Positions 1 to 13,045 of a stretch of 64,000 bases of DNA are shown here, piece by piece (the first letter of the stretch is position 1; every line of letters starts with the position of its first letter). The notes beneath the pieces are model-generated. The model was not told the origin of the DNA, made no database searches, and was given only the letters and a program-made list of their open reading frames with translations. This DNA is from Morchella semilibera (taxonomy: Eukaryota; Ascomycota; Pezizomycetes; Pezizales; Morchellaceae). The translations under genes were made by a program, and so were the position numbers. The stretch is taken from positions 1,891,973 to 1,955,972 of the forward strand of contig WBVU01000003.1 of the NCBI GenBank assembly GCA_009192285.1, in the 5' to 3' direction.

Positions 1-1639
1 GACGAGTACAAACGAAAAAAATGCTACTGCCGTAAGCCTATTGCCTCTGTCGGTATTATAATAACCACCCATCCTTAGTTATTCTCCTCTCTCCCCTTTC
101 TCCTGTTGTCCTTCCTTCCCTTCCTTCCTCCCTCCCTTCCGTTTAAGCTGGAAATCTCCACACCCGCTACTATTGAACTATGTGGTTTTTCCTGCAACTG
201 TATCCTGTAATGAACGTCCGGTAGACCCACTCATGCACTCCCAGAGAAGGTTAAAGCAAATCCGACCGATGATGCGGGCCCCATGGCTTGCCCTTTTTAT
301 ATATCCATGAGAGAGACGCCGGGCCCTGAGGAGTCCGTTGATTGGGGATCTCCCCCCCCCCCCCCCACTGAAATGGAATTTGCTAGGTTGGAAGCTCAAA
401 TCCCATATCCCGGGTATGTATCAGATGGTACTTTAAACCACCCTACTCTCTTAGTAGGGGAGCCAATGAGATGATGGGAAAAATCCAGAGTTGGTCCAAG
501 CCGCAATATACCCCAGAGAAAGATGGCCAAGTAGGATCGGTGCCCGAGCGCTCTAGGACAAAAGTAAGCTTTTGATGAGGGATTGTTTAGCGAATGGCCT
601 TGCTGTGGGTGTATGGGTGTAACAGGCTGAGGAAATCGCAAAGCATTTACACATAAAGACCTCGATCTTGAGCTCGCATAGAACTCACATTTAGGCAGTA
701 TATGTACAAGCTACTGTATATTGAAATATCTTCCTCCCCCCCCTCCCCTTCGACCCTCCCTAGCCATCCTAATAACATATACTCCAGACGGTCGACTAGC
801 GCTCCTCGTTGCTAGAGTACATGGTTTAATACTAAGTCAAATAATTATAACCCTCCTTCCTACATATCATCGCCGCGTCGGAATGTGTTGCCCCTTCGGG
901 AGCTAACGAACCAGTCCGCCGGGTTGATGGCCCGAGATGAACCCTCAGCTGTGTACGGCCAGAAGTTTATATGCCGTGGCAGCCAGTGCCGGAGATTTTC
1001 CCCCCCCCCCTCCCCCCCCCCCACGTCTTCCGCTACTAACTTTGCTGTTGGGGCGTCCGTGCAATAGTGGTGGTGGTGCAGGTATACGTATCAGGGTATG
1101 TAAATACATAACCTATAATCTAAGGCGGGAGTGAAGCTAGCTAATACAATGTGCTATTGACTTATGCCAGGGCGCAGAGAGTACAGTGCAGCCCTATTTA
1201 GACACTCTTCGAGACACTTTCTGGGGATTAGGCTTACATCCTACACCCCCAGATCTCTCAATCGAGATCTCTACTGTACAAAAGAAGATACATCCAGAAG
1301 CGTAGGGTAAAGCTTAAGTCTATTAAGTCTATATCTGCCTCTATACTACCATACATGTACGGCATCATGATCAGGTCAGGAGTTGGTTGGCTAAAACCCC
1401 CTTATGGCTACGACACGAAATTCATTAATCACATAGTAGAGGGAGCTCGTGATCGATCGATCACATAGTAATAAAATTAACGTATGTAGATAATTTAGGA
1501 TGACAATTATCTCTCCATAGATAAGATTGGCCCGCCGTTCCCTTTTCTAAAAAAAAAAACATCATATCATTTATCAATTCTAAATACAAAATATTGCAAT
1601 ATACAGTCATAGACTATCTCTTAATTAGTCTGTCAATAA

Positions 1640-1781
1640 AATGCTGACCCCCACCCCCCCAGCTGCCAGAAGAAGCAAATTTTGTGTGGCTTTACTAACA
1701 GATCCCGCTATCTGCCTTATCAGGTGGTAGATCCCCCATACAAACTTAGAGTAATTCCTCTATTATAGGGGGGTCAGCATT
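1640..1781. mobile_element. Possible MITE with 13-14 bp terminal inverted repeats
   Basis: The ends are inverted repeats: AATGCTGACCCCC at 1640-1652 and its complement GGGGGTCAGCATT at 1769-1781. About 115 bp lies between them and has no coding capacity. Size and structure fit a miniature inverted-repeat element. No clear target-site duplication is visible, so it could also be a chance or older foldback. Confidence 0.4.
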
Positions 1782-2076
1782 GACACTAAGGAATAGAGTA
1801 GCTACATGTAGATCCGCCGCTCATTCGTGCTGGCCATATTATATGTATCTATCCCATTGTAGGATCCTTAAAATGGTCAAATTCGCAACCTACCCAAAAT
1901 GTTATATCATATCCGTTCTGAGCAATAATTCACAACATTTGATCAGCTTCTCAGCTATTGATAATAGGAAAGTTGCTAGTTTCAGCAGAAGCACGGGCCG
2001 GGCCGCGAATTTGAACATTTTATCCTCCTAAGAGGTAATAGTATAATATATATCATGTAGCTAGCCCATCCATATA

Positions 2077-2201
2077 CCGTAGTATTTGAGAAAATTCGTT
2101 GCGCTGCAGCAGGGGTCTTCTCTACCAAATCTGTCTAAATACTGCCTCTGGTTGGCTCATACCCCTGCTGCAGCGCAACGAATTTTTCTCAAATACTACG
2201 G
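2077..2201. mobile_element. TA-flanked foldback (MITE-like), 125 bp
   Basis: Two arms of about 40 bp (about 2077-2116 and 2161-2201) are inverted copies of each other, differing by one extra A/T in the right arm. They enclose a 44-bp loop. The element starts CCGTAGTATTTGAG, ends with the complement, and is bordered by TA on both sides (2075-2076, 2202-2203), as expected for Tc1/mariner-type target duplication. It has no coding capacity. Near-perfect arm identity suggests recent origin or maintenance. Confidence 0.7.
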
Positions 2202-2877
2202 TATCTCCCAACTCTGGTACATAGAGGCCTTGGTGGTAGCAGCGCCTAATTCCCTGCGCTCGGGCCGCGTGCGTAGATCTGCGGAGGCTGGGGACGGTGT
2301 GCTGTAGGATACATATACCTTATACTCACCAAGTCACTGAATCGTCCCAATGGCCTGGTACGGGGCCGCTCAAAAGCTTCCGATGTTAGGGTTCGCTTTG
2401 TGGTTAATTCCGGAGGGGCAATAAGGGTTTTTGGTTCACCAATGGGTGTGTGCGTGCTAGGCGGAAATTGCTGCGGGGAAAAGCCCAGAGACAAAACTTG
2501 CATTGTCCGGTACGTATACTATTTACCTGCCTCGAGTGCTGCCGGCAGATAGATCACGGTGATCGTGTCTCGCAGCTAGAAGGCTGGCTAGAGCTACATG
2601 GAGGTATTATAACAAGTGGACTTTTTACCGCTTGTTTGATTTTTTATCTACATGTATATATTTATCGTTTGTTCGTTTTTTCAGCCAGTTAGCCAGGTGG
2701 GAATACGTAAATACACATGTAGCTCGTGATGGAGTAGAGAAAACATTACACCTAAAAGAGAAAGATTGAGAGGGGATAAAAAAAGGAAAAAAAAACTAAT
2801 AGTAAAGGAAATCCTTCATTATACAGACTGTCCCGTCCCCCATTTATCGGACTAATATCCGCATAGATATATATCGC

Positions 2878-4182
2878 TTATTCGTAAGTATAGCACAAGG
2901 ATCCGCGAATGTCCATAACATCATGAATTGGCACCTGGTCCGCGAGCGCGCCTACATCAAGCATGTAATCTAGGGTGACGTTTGGGCTTGCAACTGTATA
3001 GTTCTTTGTCGGGCCCGCAATTTCATATAGGCGCTCATCAATGCTCATGTTCTGCCATTGCCACCAAAGCCGGTCGAGCTGTCCATGATGAAGGTAGAAC
3101 AATGGGTCTAGACATATATATATATCACAGTTGTTAGCACCCAACCACCGAATCGAGGGTATTGTGGAAGGAGTAAACACTGACCTCCAGGGCTGGAAAA
3201 GAAGTCAAACATTGAACCGCCTGTTCCAATATGGCCAGCGCCGTGCTGTCCTGCATGGTTGACATCGTTCAGGAGGCCTTCCAAACTCTGACGGAACTCG
3301 TCGAACGTGGGTTGGTTCATAGTCCCGGCCATGGCTGAGGGAGTGAAGTATTGCTCGGGGTACTGGGAGTGGAAGTCTCTGCTTAGGCAGTGGTCATTAC
3401 GTTCAACGCTTTCGGCGGGTCCAATATGCAAGCTAATGTTGGCGAAGGGGCCGTTGGTGATGCACCCACCACCAGTGCCGGCAGGAAAGCAGGTCACAGT
3501 TACCTCAGGGCAATCAACGTAGACACCATTCCCGCCGAAGCCGGTAGTGGGGTCCCAGATTTCCGAGCCGGGCCAATCCTGGTAGTCCAGTGTCCAGTCC
3601 CAGTATCTGTTTCCCTTTTTTAGTCGTCCGAGACTGTATAGTAACATATGTCCATGTGAAAAGATACTCACGGTTGACCGAGTGTCCAGCCGCACTCTTC
3701 ACGGATCGCCTTCTCATAGACTGCCACAAAGTATCTGTGCCATGGAAGGAACTGCCCCACATAGTGAATGTAATTCGTCGCTAAAATATGGCCACCCTGG
3801 AAATCATCGAACCTACTCACAGCCCCGGGGATGTTTGCAGTGTCGATAGCAGGCAGAGTCATCATGCACTTGACAGCATCTATGTAATTAGACTTTTGCT
3901 CGGTGGTAAGAGCACGCCTACCAATAACAAGTAATTAATTAGTCAAAGCTCTCGGGCCAAACATGAGCATGAGGGGAGCAAATGCTCTTAATATCCAAGA
4001 AAAATAACACACCATTCCTTCCTCACAATGGGGCTTGAGCATGTAGTCCCATCGGGGTAGTCCTCGCTGCCATTACCATCACGAGCAGTAAGATGCCTCG
4101 AAGGCGCAGCAGGGGCGCCGAGACTAGTTGACGCAAATCCTGCAATGAGGAGAAATGTAGTACTGAAGCTAATCATCTTCAT
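2878..4182 (-). CDS. Secreted tyrosinase (polyphenol oxidase), 4 exons
   Basis: Exons on the minus strand are 4182-4013, 3917-3672, 3633-3185 and 3107-2878, giving 364 residues; introns are 95, 38 and 77 bp and all junctions keep frame. Residues 1-22 form a signal peptide (hydrophobic core, then SLG-APA). The copper-A site is visible as H100, H108 and H117 in the FLPWHR context. Copper-B is formed by the H265/H269/H273 cluster and by the DPLFYLHH motif (289-296) followed by DRLW. These are the ligands of type-3 copper enzymes that oxidise monophenols and o-diphenols to quinones, the first step to melanin-like pigment. The length matches short secreted fungal tyrosinases without the large C-terminal lid domain. 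Several N-glycosylation sequons (e.g. NIS, NMS, NYT) fit secretion. The 38-bp second intron is unusually short. Confidence 0.88.
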
Positions 4183-7100
4183 ATTTGGGTCTGGGGGAGG
4201 GGAATGTTTTACTGATATGAAGATATATGCTGTACAATTCGATCGACTGAGGCCGGAGTACTCTTATGTGTTTGAGATCTTTCTTTTGTAGTGAATTCGG
4301 TCTCCTTATAACCATTATATAGGCAATTTTTCCTGGATAGATGGCCGAGGTATTGTACTCTTTGCATGGGGCGCAGTGATGTGCTGGCATCTCTCTGTAT
4401 ATTTTTTCTCTTTCTAATCGTAATATTTTTACTTTAGTTTAGTTTAGTTTAGTGAAGTCGAGTTTAGTATCGCAATTACTTAGCTTACGTGGGTGCCGGA
4501 TAATTTCCTTGTGCTACCCTACTCTACTCCCCAGAGAGTAGTGGGATAGTTTTCCCGAGATGTAGGTACGCGCACAAGCGAGGGAAGGGACCGATCTGGC
4601 CTAGTTACCGTCTAGTACGGGTACTGTTCCGAGACTACATGTATTTTATATATATATAGCCCCCAGCTATTACTGTTTTAGATTTTTGCTTTTTCAGAGA
4701 TTACAATTCTAATTTTCTCTTTTGCGCGCAATTGACCACCAGTCTTCCTTCTCGAGGTGTTAGAAGGTAGAGTGAGGCGTAGTACATAGATAGCAGATGA
4801 CCACAAATTCTCATTGTGGAGATCTAGAGATTAATTATTATAATTATATAACTACATGTAGAAACATATATATATACCAGTTGAGAGCAGTATATTACCA
4901 ACACTATTAGGTACTTCCTTCTACCACATGTATGTACATACCCCAATGGAGCAAACAAATTGTAGATGCTCTAAAGCACTCGGTCTACTCTACAGGCGCT
5001 CAAAATGCGTGTCAGCAATCCCGCCCCTAGATCAGGCACTATATAGTATAGTACAAGGTTGATCTAGTGAACGGATCTTCACGTCCTGCCAACAATACCA
5101 GAGCCTTGTATCCCTACTAGCTACTAGCTACTAGCTAGCGCGGTTATTGTTGATCCTATAGGCCTAACTTACCAGGCCTTCCCAGTAAGTCGGCAAAAAT
5201 TAACTAAATAATATTTATTAAGCCTATATATATGGAGGTAGATGCGTACTGCACATCACTATGTAGAGCATACACATAGATACATAGATCATATAGAATC
5301 CATTATAGGATAATGGGCCATCATACCCTGCTATAGCTACATGTAGTGTAGCATCCATAGCCAATCAGTAGCAATTGTAGCGTTGTACATGCAAAATGCT
5401 TTCTGGCTGGGATATATCTCTTAGAGGAAAAACACAGATAGCTGCATACTGTGCCTCTTTAGTACCTCTATTCACCACGAGCTACCTGGAATATGCTCGA
5501 AGCCCTGCTCTGATCACCCTACATGTAGTTAGCTTATACCCCGCGTAAATGCCCTGCATTACCTAGAGGAAAGGGAGCAGTAAACCCCTATAGAGTATAC
5601 TCGCCAAATTTTTAAGTCTGTTGATTTTTTAGGCGGTTGCCACGCAAAATATCAACAGACTTTAAAAATTGGCGAGTAGTATACAGTATACATTTGGTGT
5701 AACTGCAGCGCCACGGGTCGACTCGTCCCAACTCTCCCATGTAGTTATCTATTTTGCGGTTATACGAACTCGAGTTTGGGGTTCTAGTTAGTAAAGTTTT
5801 GGCGGCGATGCCGCGTTTTTTTTTTTGCTGATTCTAGCGTATACGTGTAACAAGCACGTACCTCTCTACCTAATAGCTGAGCTTTGAATTGTTGCGAGTG
5901 ACTCTCTGTGATTGCGTCCGCATACAAGATCATAGCAAAAACTTACCGCTTCGGTTAATATCTAAATTATTCTAGACCTTTCCAGTATACGTAATGCATA
6001 CTTCCTACAAAGTAGAAGATATTAAATTCAAATTGTGTAGTACGTACGACCGCGTAGAAGCTCCGTTCCGAGGCACCCCACGAGCAAAATTCTCAAAATA
6101 ATTCCTTGTTGTCCTTGTGATGGGGATAAACTTCATCTGAAGGAACCATGGTACTGGGCGCCTTAACCGAAATGGGACAAAATCTAATCATGGTATGCAT
6201 CTCAGATCGGGTGCCATCAGCAACGGATTTCACGCCGTTGAACGTCTCTCGGCCGGCCGCCAGCCAATATAAATTTAATTCCGCTTAATTTTCTGAAAAG
6301 AAAGATTTCCGAGGGGCATTATCAACGCCAAGTTATTAAATAAACCCAACAGTAGCCCAGCAAAGTTTTGTTGCGCTGGCGGACGGTACCACTAGTTTCC
6401 GGGCGCTAATATATATAACTTGGTTAGTACAAAAGTTCGCTTCCTTAATGTCTCCGGTATTCTTTCTAATGAGACTTATAATTATTAGTAAATTTTAAAG
6501 AACTTTATTACTGATGATAAAGCATGAATAATGTGCGAAGCAGCTTCCCTCAATTGATCCCTTCAAAGCTAGTCACAGCTCTCGACTATGGTATATATAT
6601 ATATACCAAAAATAGGCCATGAGACATACAATTAACTTTGTAGAGCGTCTAGATATAGGCATTGATAAAGTCATAACGATACGTAGTTTGAGAATATCAA
6701 GCTTTGAACCTAGGTTCAGGTCTCTCGTAGCACAGTACTGATAACCCTTACGTAGTAATCATGGGCTAAAATTCCTCAACGTCTTCGTTTAATTGGTTGA
6801 GAGACAAAGCCAAGCCTAGAAATATGAACCCCAGTGTACTTATACATAACCCTTGGCTTGAGAGGTACAAAACCAGCCACGGTTCATCAACCAGACGGCT
6901 CAGTACCGAAAGCGAAGAGCTTGACGTATTGTCTATTTCAATCATAAACCCCAAGAACCGAAAAAGAGTTGGCACATGTATCCCAAAAATCTCATGAACC
7001 AGGGAGAATGTTATCAACTCACCATTCACAGATCACGCATGGAAAACCTCACAAGCTATCGTAATTTCTTTGATTAGTAGGAGGGTCTTACTCGGGTTGT

Positions 7101-10052
7101 AGTTATAAGGCGCGGAATACAATTTCTCCAAAAATTGTACCTTTGGTATCAAATCTTCAGCATGCGCAAAGCCACGTGCGCGACAATCCTAGTATGGTCA
7201 AGTTTGGAAAGGCCAGCACCGGGAAGTGTAGTCCCGGGAGTTTTAACAGCCTGGCGCCATACTCAAAAGCCTTGTTGACCTTCCAGACAGCCAAATGGGC
7301 TATGGAAAGTTCATCCGATCATAATTGCAATTAACCTTTTGTGTTCTGATCTCAACTGCTCAAGAATAGCATGACCAGGATTATCGGCTCTCGGATCCTT
7401 CTTAAATAGCTGAAATAGCGTGTGTGATGTTACATACATGTATGTAGATCGATTACTCCAGCGACTACACTAGTCCAGATGAAGTTTATCCGACTAGTGT
7501 GGCCGCTACAGTATACCTGCCCGTAAATTAGATTGCAGAATAAGGTCCAGATACTTAGTAGAGCCCCAAGAATGCGTTTATGCAGACATATATACAGTCC
7601 ATTCTAAAACTACCACCAATACAAATGGTCAAACACTTATGCCAATGCCGAATAGGCGTACAATTGTCATGAGGGCAAGCAAGCGGCTACCTCTCCGGAT
7701 TAACCCTTTGATTATGGTCGATATATCTCTCGGCCGAATCACATCGTACGGTATCATTCGTCCGAGAGAACTGGTAAGGAATATGTTCTTAGCAAAAGTT
7801 ATACCCTAATGCCAATGGATCGAAGAGGAGGCCGGATTAGATGATTCTCTAGAGTCGAAGTTTGGATGGGTATTCAAGTATTACAGCATTGCCATACCCA
7901 CATCTACGATGGCATCATTTAAACGAGACTACCGTGACAGTCGAGTAAAGCCTAAAGCTACATGTAGTCGAGTCGTGACAGAGGCCCTGCCAAGCATTTA
8001 CCAGTACCAATTATCTATCTAGAGTACAGGGGTCTTTTGCCGCCAGCAACGCGCCTACCGGCTGTCTTAAGACGGTAATTTAAGCGAACATTCGCGTTGC
8101 AGCCAAAGTTTGTATGCCAAACAATTATTACTCCACGCCACGAGTCACAATGGAGGAAAGCTTAACATATAGACCCGCCGGTAGCGGCATCGGTTAGCTG
8201 CTTTGAAAGTCTTTGCTCTCTCAATGTCTGTCGCTTACTACTTGTCAGACAGCGAATATTTCATACCAGGCTAATTAACCTGTCCCAAAACTCACCACCA
8301 AATTAACCAAAAAGACCAACACACAAATGGACCACAATGGCCGCACGCGTACGACCAATGGGGAAATATCACCTAACTAGTCAATCCGCAGATATTTGAC
8401 ATTCCACACGAGAAACATAAGAGATGATCGATAGCGCAATAGCCAGATTCAATTGCAATGGCTGGGATAATATGAGCCGGCTGCGGCTGCCCAGTATTTG
8501 CCCCAAAGTGCGCCGAGAGCAGGCCTCCAGTTAGTATTTCAGGGAAGGGGTCCGCTTCTGCCAGAAGACTATAAAATCTTGATGCTCTACCTTTTGGTAT
8601 CAAGGTCCTTTTACAATCGTTATGTATATCCAGCGCGCGTATCTTGCTAGCCATAGGCATAGCCATAGGCGGATACCTTCAGGCTAATATATTGATTCAT
8701 CTAAATAAGAAGCTAACTAATTCCAATAGCTCGGCTCCATAGAGGAGACTCCAGAAAATCAATTTGTGCTCAAACAAAGGATAGGTGCTACACCCGAAAA
8801 TCTTCGCCAAGATATCCGAGTGATTTCTTATGACTAACGATAGAGGGCCTCGAGCTCGGGAGTCCTATCGTACGCCGTATCCTATACGGAACTGGTGGGA
8901 ATAATAAACCCGTAGATACTCTCAATCCCTTATATACGACATAACAGCCCCATAGTCTATAATATTTGCCTTGAAGATTTGACCTAACCAAGCCGCCGAA
9001 TCCTCTTTTTTTCAGGACCAAGCTAGACTAGCCTCAATTAACCAGGCCTAAAAAAATCCCTGCCATAGCTGGCCCAACGCGGTCAAAAAAGTCCCAGCTA
9101 CCCACCCCAACCGGACCCTCGCGTACTTCCCTTCTTTTATATGCCCGGGCTTCTTAAGCCTTATTACGTCTGACAGAGAGCAACTTTAAATTCAAAAGAT
9201 AATTAGAGTCTATGCCTTGAATTTAATTCAGATACTGAAAGCAAGGTTGATTAATGTTTTTGGCCTTCAATATCAATCTTTGGCCTGGCGGGTGATTCAA
9301 ACCAACCAGATGAGCTTGTTCTCAATTATTCAAATTTCTCTAGCAGATAGGGCGCTCTATTTAGTATGAATCAAGATAAACTCAACAACACAACCAGCGG
9401 GTCCATCTAGTCGCAAGACTGCCCCATAATAGAGCAAAACGTTACATGTTCTACAGCGATGACCACTAAATTAGAGAACTGCCTTCCTCGTTAAACAGAA
9501 CCACCACACTTCTACTTAACATGGTTTAATGAAGTACAGTTCAATGTCTCATGACCTCCCGCTAGTCATGATCCGCTTAGATTATTTAGAGTCTTTAATT
9601 CCGAACGGTAGAGTGACTTTTATATACCAAAACGAAGATCAGGTGACAAAAGTTGGATATTATATTGGTATTATGTAGTTGATAGCTTTTGCCGCACATA
9701 ACTACATTATATCTATAGGATATTAATATTGTTAGGTATACATAAAACTCGCATATTGTATTTTAACTAAAGCAAGCTTCGAAACGGCTTAGCCTGTCTA
9801 AATCGTAGTCATTACTATTTCAGTTTACAGGAAGTGATGGAGATGCGCCTAATACTACATGCGTGGCTGTATGTAGTACCCGTGAGGACTACACGCAGAT
9901 CAGCCATCCGCATTTTACAAAAAAACTGAAAATCAATCCATCAACTAGCTAGTACTTTTAAAGATAATACTGTAAACCAGAACAAGGGTCAGCCCTCTGT
10001 TATAAGCCTCCCCTACTTCTGACAGGCAAAACCCTCCACAGCTCCTCCAATC
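4183..10052. other. Long gene-poor spacer (5.9 kb)
   Basis: No gene can be supported. Small frames at 6766-7029, 8373-8666 and 8788-9021 (minus) lack recognisable domains and codon structure. The stretch holds short tandem repeats (four TTTAG units near 4433-4452; three CTACTAG units near 5114-5135), a TA-flanked foldback (5600-5676), a small hairpin at about 7466-7503, and at least seven copies of TACATGTA. It looks like decayed repeat-derived DNA, but I could not assign it to an element family. Confidence 0.5.
5600..5676. mobile_element. TA-flanked foldback, 77 bp
   Basis: The arms at about 5600-5624 and 5651-5676 are inverted copies with a few mismatches, ending CTCGCCAA / TTGGCGAG, with TA immediately outside both ends (5598-5599, 5677-5678). 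The loop is about 26 bp. There is no coding capacity. Same architecture as the elements at 2077-2201 and 51975-52053, although the arm sequence differs. Confidence 0.6.
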
Positions 10053-11594
10053 CTACATATCATCAGGGTGCCATAATATGTCATTCTCAGTGTAACTAGC
10101 CAATGGAGTAGCAGAGACAGAGAGTTCCCCGGCTGGCCTCAGTCCTCTGGCAATCCTCAAACCATCTAGAATTTCCAACCCCTCTCCCGATATTCTCCAC
10201 AAGTCAAGCCATTGCTCCCTAACTCCTTCATCTATAATTTCCTCGCCAAAGCTAGAATGATGTCGATCAGGAGGAAGTCCAATCATTTTATGCATCCATA
10301 CTCCAGACTCTTCATCTGGAGCATGCGCGTATTTAAAATGGCGCTTCAAATCATATAGGTTCCATTTTTTAGTACCATGGTGGCTACTATGATTGCCGCA
10401 GAGATTGCACTGAATTGTCCTAAATATGGGGTGCTCGGTATCTTCTTGTATGAATAGAGCGCATCGAAAGAATGAATCGCAGACTGGCTCCCTGAATCCG
10501 CAGAACTTGATATACCAGTCGAGGCTAAGACGAAACCATAATGCTAGGCGGGTGTTGTTGTGTATCGCCCGAAAATCGTTTGTCTTCCAAAGAATTTCTC
10601 TCATATTGTCTGTAACAATTATAAACCCCTCGTCTATGGGCGGGAATGTTACCACGCACCGGAACGGCAAGATTTTAGGCCAGGGTGATGAACGCCAGTT
10701 TTCATGAAACTGCCCCTCATCAATTGTCATCAATTTCCTCCAAAATGCGTTATGGTGATGTTGCGCCTCCACGTGTTCAAATAAATCTTCAAAACTAAGG
10801 CCGTTGTAAAGATCACAGAATACACAACAGTAGATCGCCCTTTGGGTAATAGGTATACATATACAGTTGCATATCTCCTCAGCTGTACCTTTTGCCAAAG
10901 CGAGCGTCAAAGATTCATCGGTGCTTGATTCCGGCATTTCGAACAATGTTTCCATAATATACTTCAAAGCTAGAATGACGACGGAAGGTTTATCTACCTC
11001 CGTGGTGATGTTATAATACCACTTTGAAAGAAATGTTTTGATCAAGTCGTGTATAATGACTGGTAGCTTCTTTTCTCGATATTCCTGTTTCCATTCAACT
11101 TTTGTTAGCTGTGTTGACTGTATCTCGGCGGCAGACCTTACCACTAGAGCTTCTAGTCTTGACACTTCTTCTTTAGCATCAAAATTTTCTAGCATTGCTT
11201 GCTTGATTTCGAGCTGATTTGGGATCTCCTGGTTGATATCGAAGTGCTCGGGGGGTTCTAGGCCGGCGCTAAAATGCCCCGCCGTTTCTGGTTCGACTTC
11301 AAGCTTTAACAAGAGGGTTTCAGCAGCACCCAGTGCTTCGAACTTCACTTCAACAAGTCCATCTGTATTCCCCTTCTCCCTCGTCATAATGTTCGTCTCT
11401 TTCGGCTGCATTGAGGATTCACGCCTTGGGATCCTGAACGAAAAAGGGTTTGTGGTAGACGGTGTGGACTGTGAGACCACCCCAAGGGAGTCGGTGGAGG
11501 GACCTGAGGAGCCAGAGGGGCTCTTTGGATCAATTTTTTTTCCAACCATTGTTGTATTGAGTGCGAGGGGGATTCGAGAGTTTGGCGGTAGCAT
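10053..11594 (-). CDS. Unknown protein with two Cys/His finger-like motifs, 513 aa
   Basis: Single uninterrupted frame of 513 residues; M16 (11549) is an alternative start. I do not recognise the family. The N-terminal 90 residues are Ser/Thr/Pro-rich and low complexity, followed by an acidic, Glu-rich stretch (about 95-160). Two Cys/His clusters resemble degenerate C2H2 fingers: one at about 262-285 (CCVFC followed by an HVEAQHHH stretch) and one at about 395-425 (CNLCG followed by HFKYAH, with an extra HSSHH). The spacing between the Cys and His pairs is longer than in classical C2H2 fingers. Fungal proteins of this kind are often annotated as C2H2-domain proteins. A DNA- or RNA-binding role is only an inference. 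It is isolated, with gene-poor DNA downstream. Confidence 0.65.
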   Translation of the reverse strand: MLPPNSRIPLALNTTMVGKKIDPKSPSGSSGPSTDSLGVVSQSTPSTTNPFSFRIPRRESSMQPKETNIMTREKGNTDGLVEVKFEALGAAETLLLKLEVEPETAGHFSAGLEPPEHFDINQEIPNQLEIKQAMLENFDAKEEVSRLEALVVRSAAEIQSTQLTKVEWKQEYREKKLPVIIHDLIKTFLSKWYYNITTEVDKPSVVILALKYIMETLFEMPESSTDESLTLALAKGTAEEICNCICIPITQRAIYCCVFCDLYNGLSFEDLFEHVEAQHHHNAFWRKLMTIDEGQFHENWRSSPWPKILPFRCVVTFPPIDEGFIIVTDNMREILWKTNDFRAIHNNTRLALWFRLSLDWYIKFCGFREPVCDSFFRCALFIQEDTEHPIFRTIQCNLCGNHSSHHGTKKWNLYDLKRHFKYAHAPDEESGVWMHKMIGLPPDRHHSSFGEEIIDEGVREQWLDLWRISGEGLEILDGLRIARGLRPAGELSVSATPLASYTENDILWHPDDM

Positions 11595-13045
11595 TCAACG
11601 ATGCCTTTGTGAGTGATTCGAGAAGCTGCCGGATTCTTCTGCCACTCGTCTGGCCTAAAACTATGAGAAGGAAAAGGTGTAGGGACCCTCGTTCCTACCG
11701 TACAGCTATGATAGGTTGAGGGCTTATGATAGGTAGGTAGTACAGCTGCAGATGGGTGGGTGATGGTTTAATACGTAGTGATGGTGAGTGAGTAAAGGAG
11801 GGTAAATGGGGGACGGCAGTACTAGCTGGGTATCGTAAGCACAGGCCAATAGCTAACACCAACGTCATCAAAACTGTTAGTCTGTGCACTAGCTGGAGAA
11901 TATTTCCTGCCCTAGATCTTGATCTGAGCGGATGAAACCTGTCACAAACTACCTGCACAAGTAAATGATACAGGTAAAGACCAAAGTGGGATGATACATT
12001 TAGTTAGAATAATGAAGACCCGGAAAAACAAAGCAGACTTGAAGTGACAATGTGTGTGGAGAGGTCACAGGACTGTATGGTTAGGCCGTGGGTTTGGTGG
12101 TAAAGAGTCCAGTCGGCATATGCATGAATCAAGGGTCTGGAGACGGGATCAATACATGTAATGTATCTAATATTTTGTCCAGCAAAACTAATTAAAGAGA
12201 CCCCCGCAATAAAAACGAGTGATATCTCCTGACCCACACGACACAGGCCCGCTTGTAGGTGCTCAAGCCTAGCGACGTTGGGTTGTCCACGCTACCTAGC
12301 CCCAGATACATGTACCTAACTCGACCCACCATACACTCGAGTACCGATATATGAATACCTCCCCTCCCTTGTGTCTCCCCTCCGTCCCCTCATCCACTAC
12401 TTCTAGGTCTTTCTTCTACGGGTGGCCACCTTATAGCTCCGTCACTAAAAATCACTCGCATAACCGTCCACCAATCACATGCAACCTGATTAATGCCAAC
12501 AACGCTAGAATTTCAACATTAAATCGTTCGTAATCCTGACCTCGATCCAACCTAACCCAACCCAATCCCCAAATTTTCCTGACCACACTCCGTTTTACTG
12601 GAAAAATACACATCTGTCAAAAGGGTAAAAAACGAAAGAAATAATAACCACATGCATAAATGAAACTAGAATAATGAGGATCGCGCACGAGTACAAGGAA
12701 AAGAGACACCTAAACAGTACGAAAAAACCCTGCTCCAAACATGGCAAAAAAGCAGTCGCGATAGAGCAAAAGGTAAAATAGCAGCAATAGATGTCTATAC
12801 AGGCAATATCACCCCAAATCCTTTCCACTCCCAAAGAGAGAGAAGAAAGTTTGTATTAACTCCTACCTCTAGCCTGATGTCCCCTAAACCGTCCAGTATA
12901 TCCGTATTCGCATATCCACTACACCGAGTCTCCTAGCTCTTCTCCGATCCACGCCTTCCCAACCCTTTTCAGTGAGTCCTAGATGTCCGAAACCTTTTTT
13001 TTTTGGTACTTGAGCGATTCAAATAAGAAAAGGCCCGTGAGGTTC
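11595..13045. other. Spacer between the finger protein and erv14
   Basis: Includes the likely 5' region of the finger-protein gene (rich in short GT/GA repeats) and the 3' region of erv14. Small frames at 11695-11958, 12004-12237 and 12595-12834 (minus) have no recognisable features. Two copies of TACATGTA lie at 12153 and 12307. Confidence 0.5.

Larger units (their letters stand above)
1..2877. other. Gene-free spacer with C-tracts and foldbacks
   Basis: No reading frame here looks like a protein I can place. The stretch contains a C15 homopolymer (352-366), an interrupted C11-T-C11 tract (1000-1022), two inverted-repeat elements listed separately (1640-1781 and 2077-2201), and AT-rich low-complexity sequence. 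The short frames are interrupted and lack family features. Confidence 0.6.
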
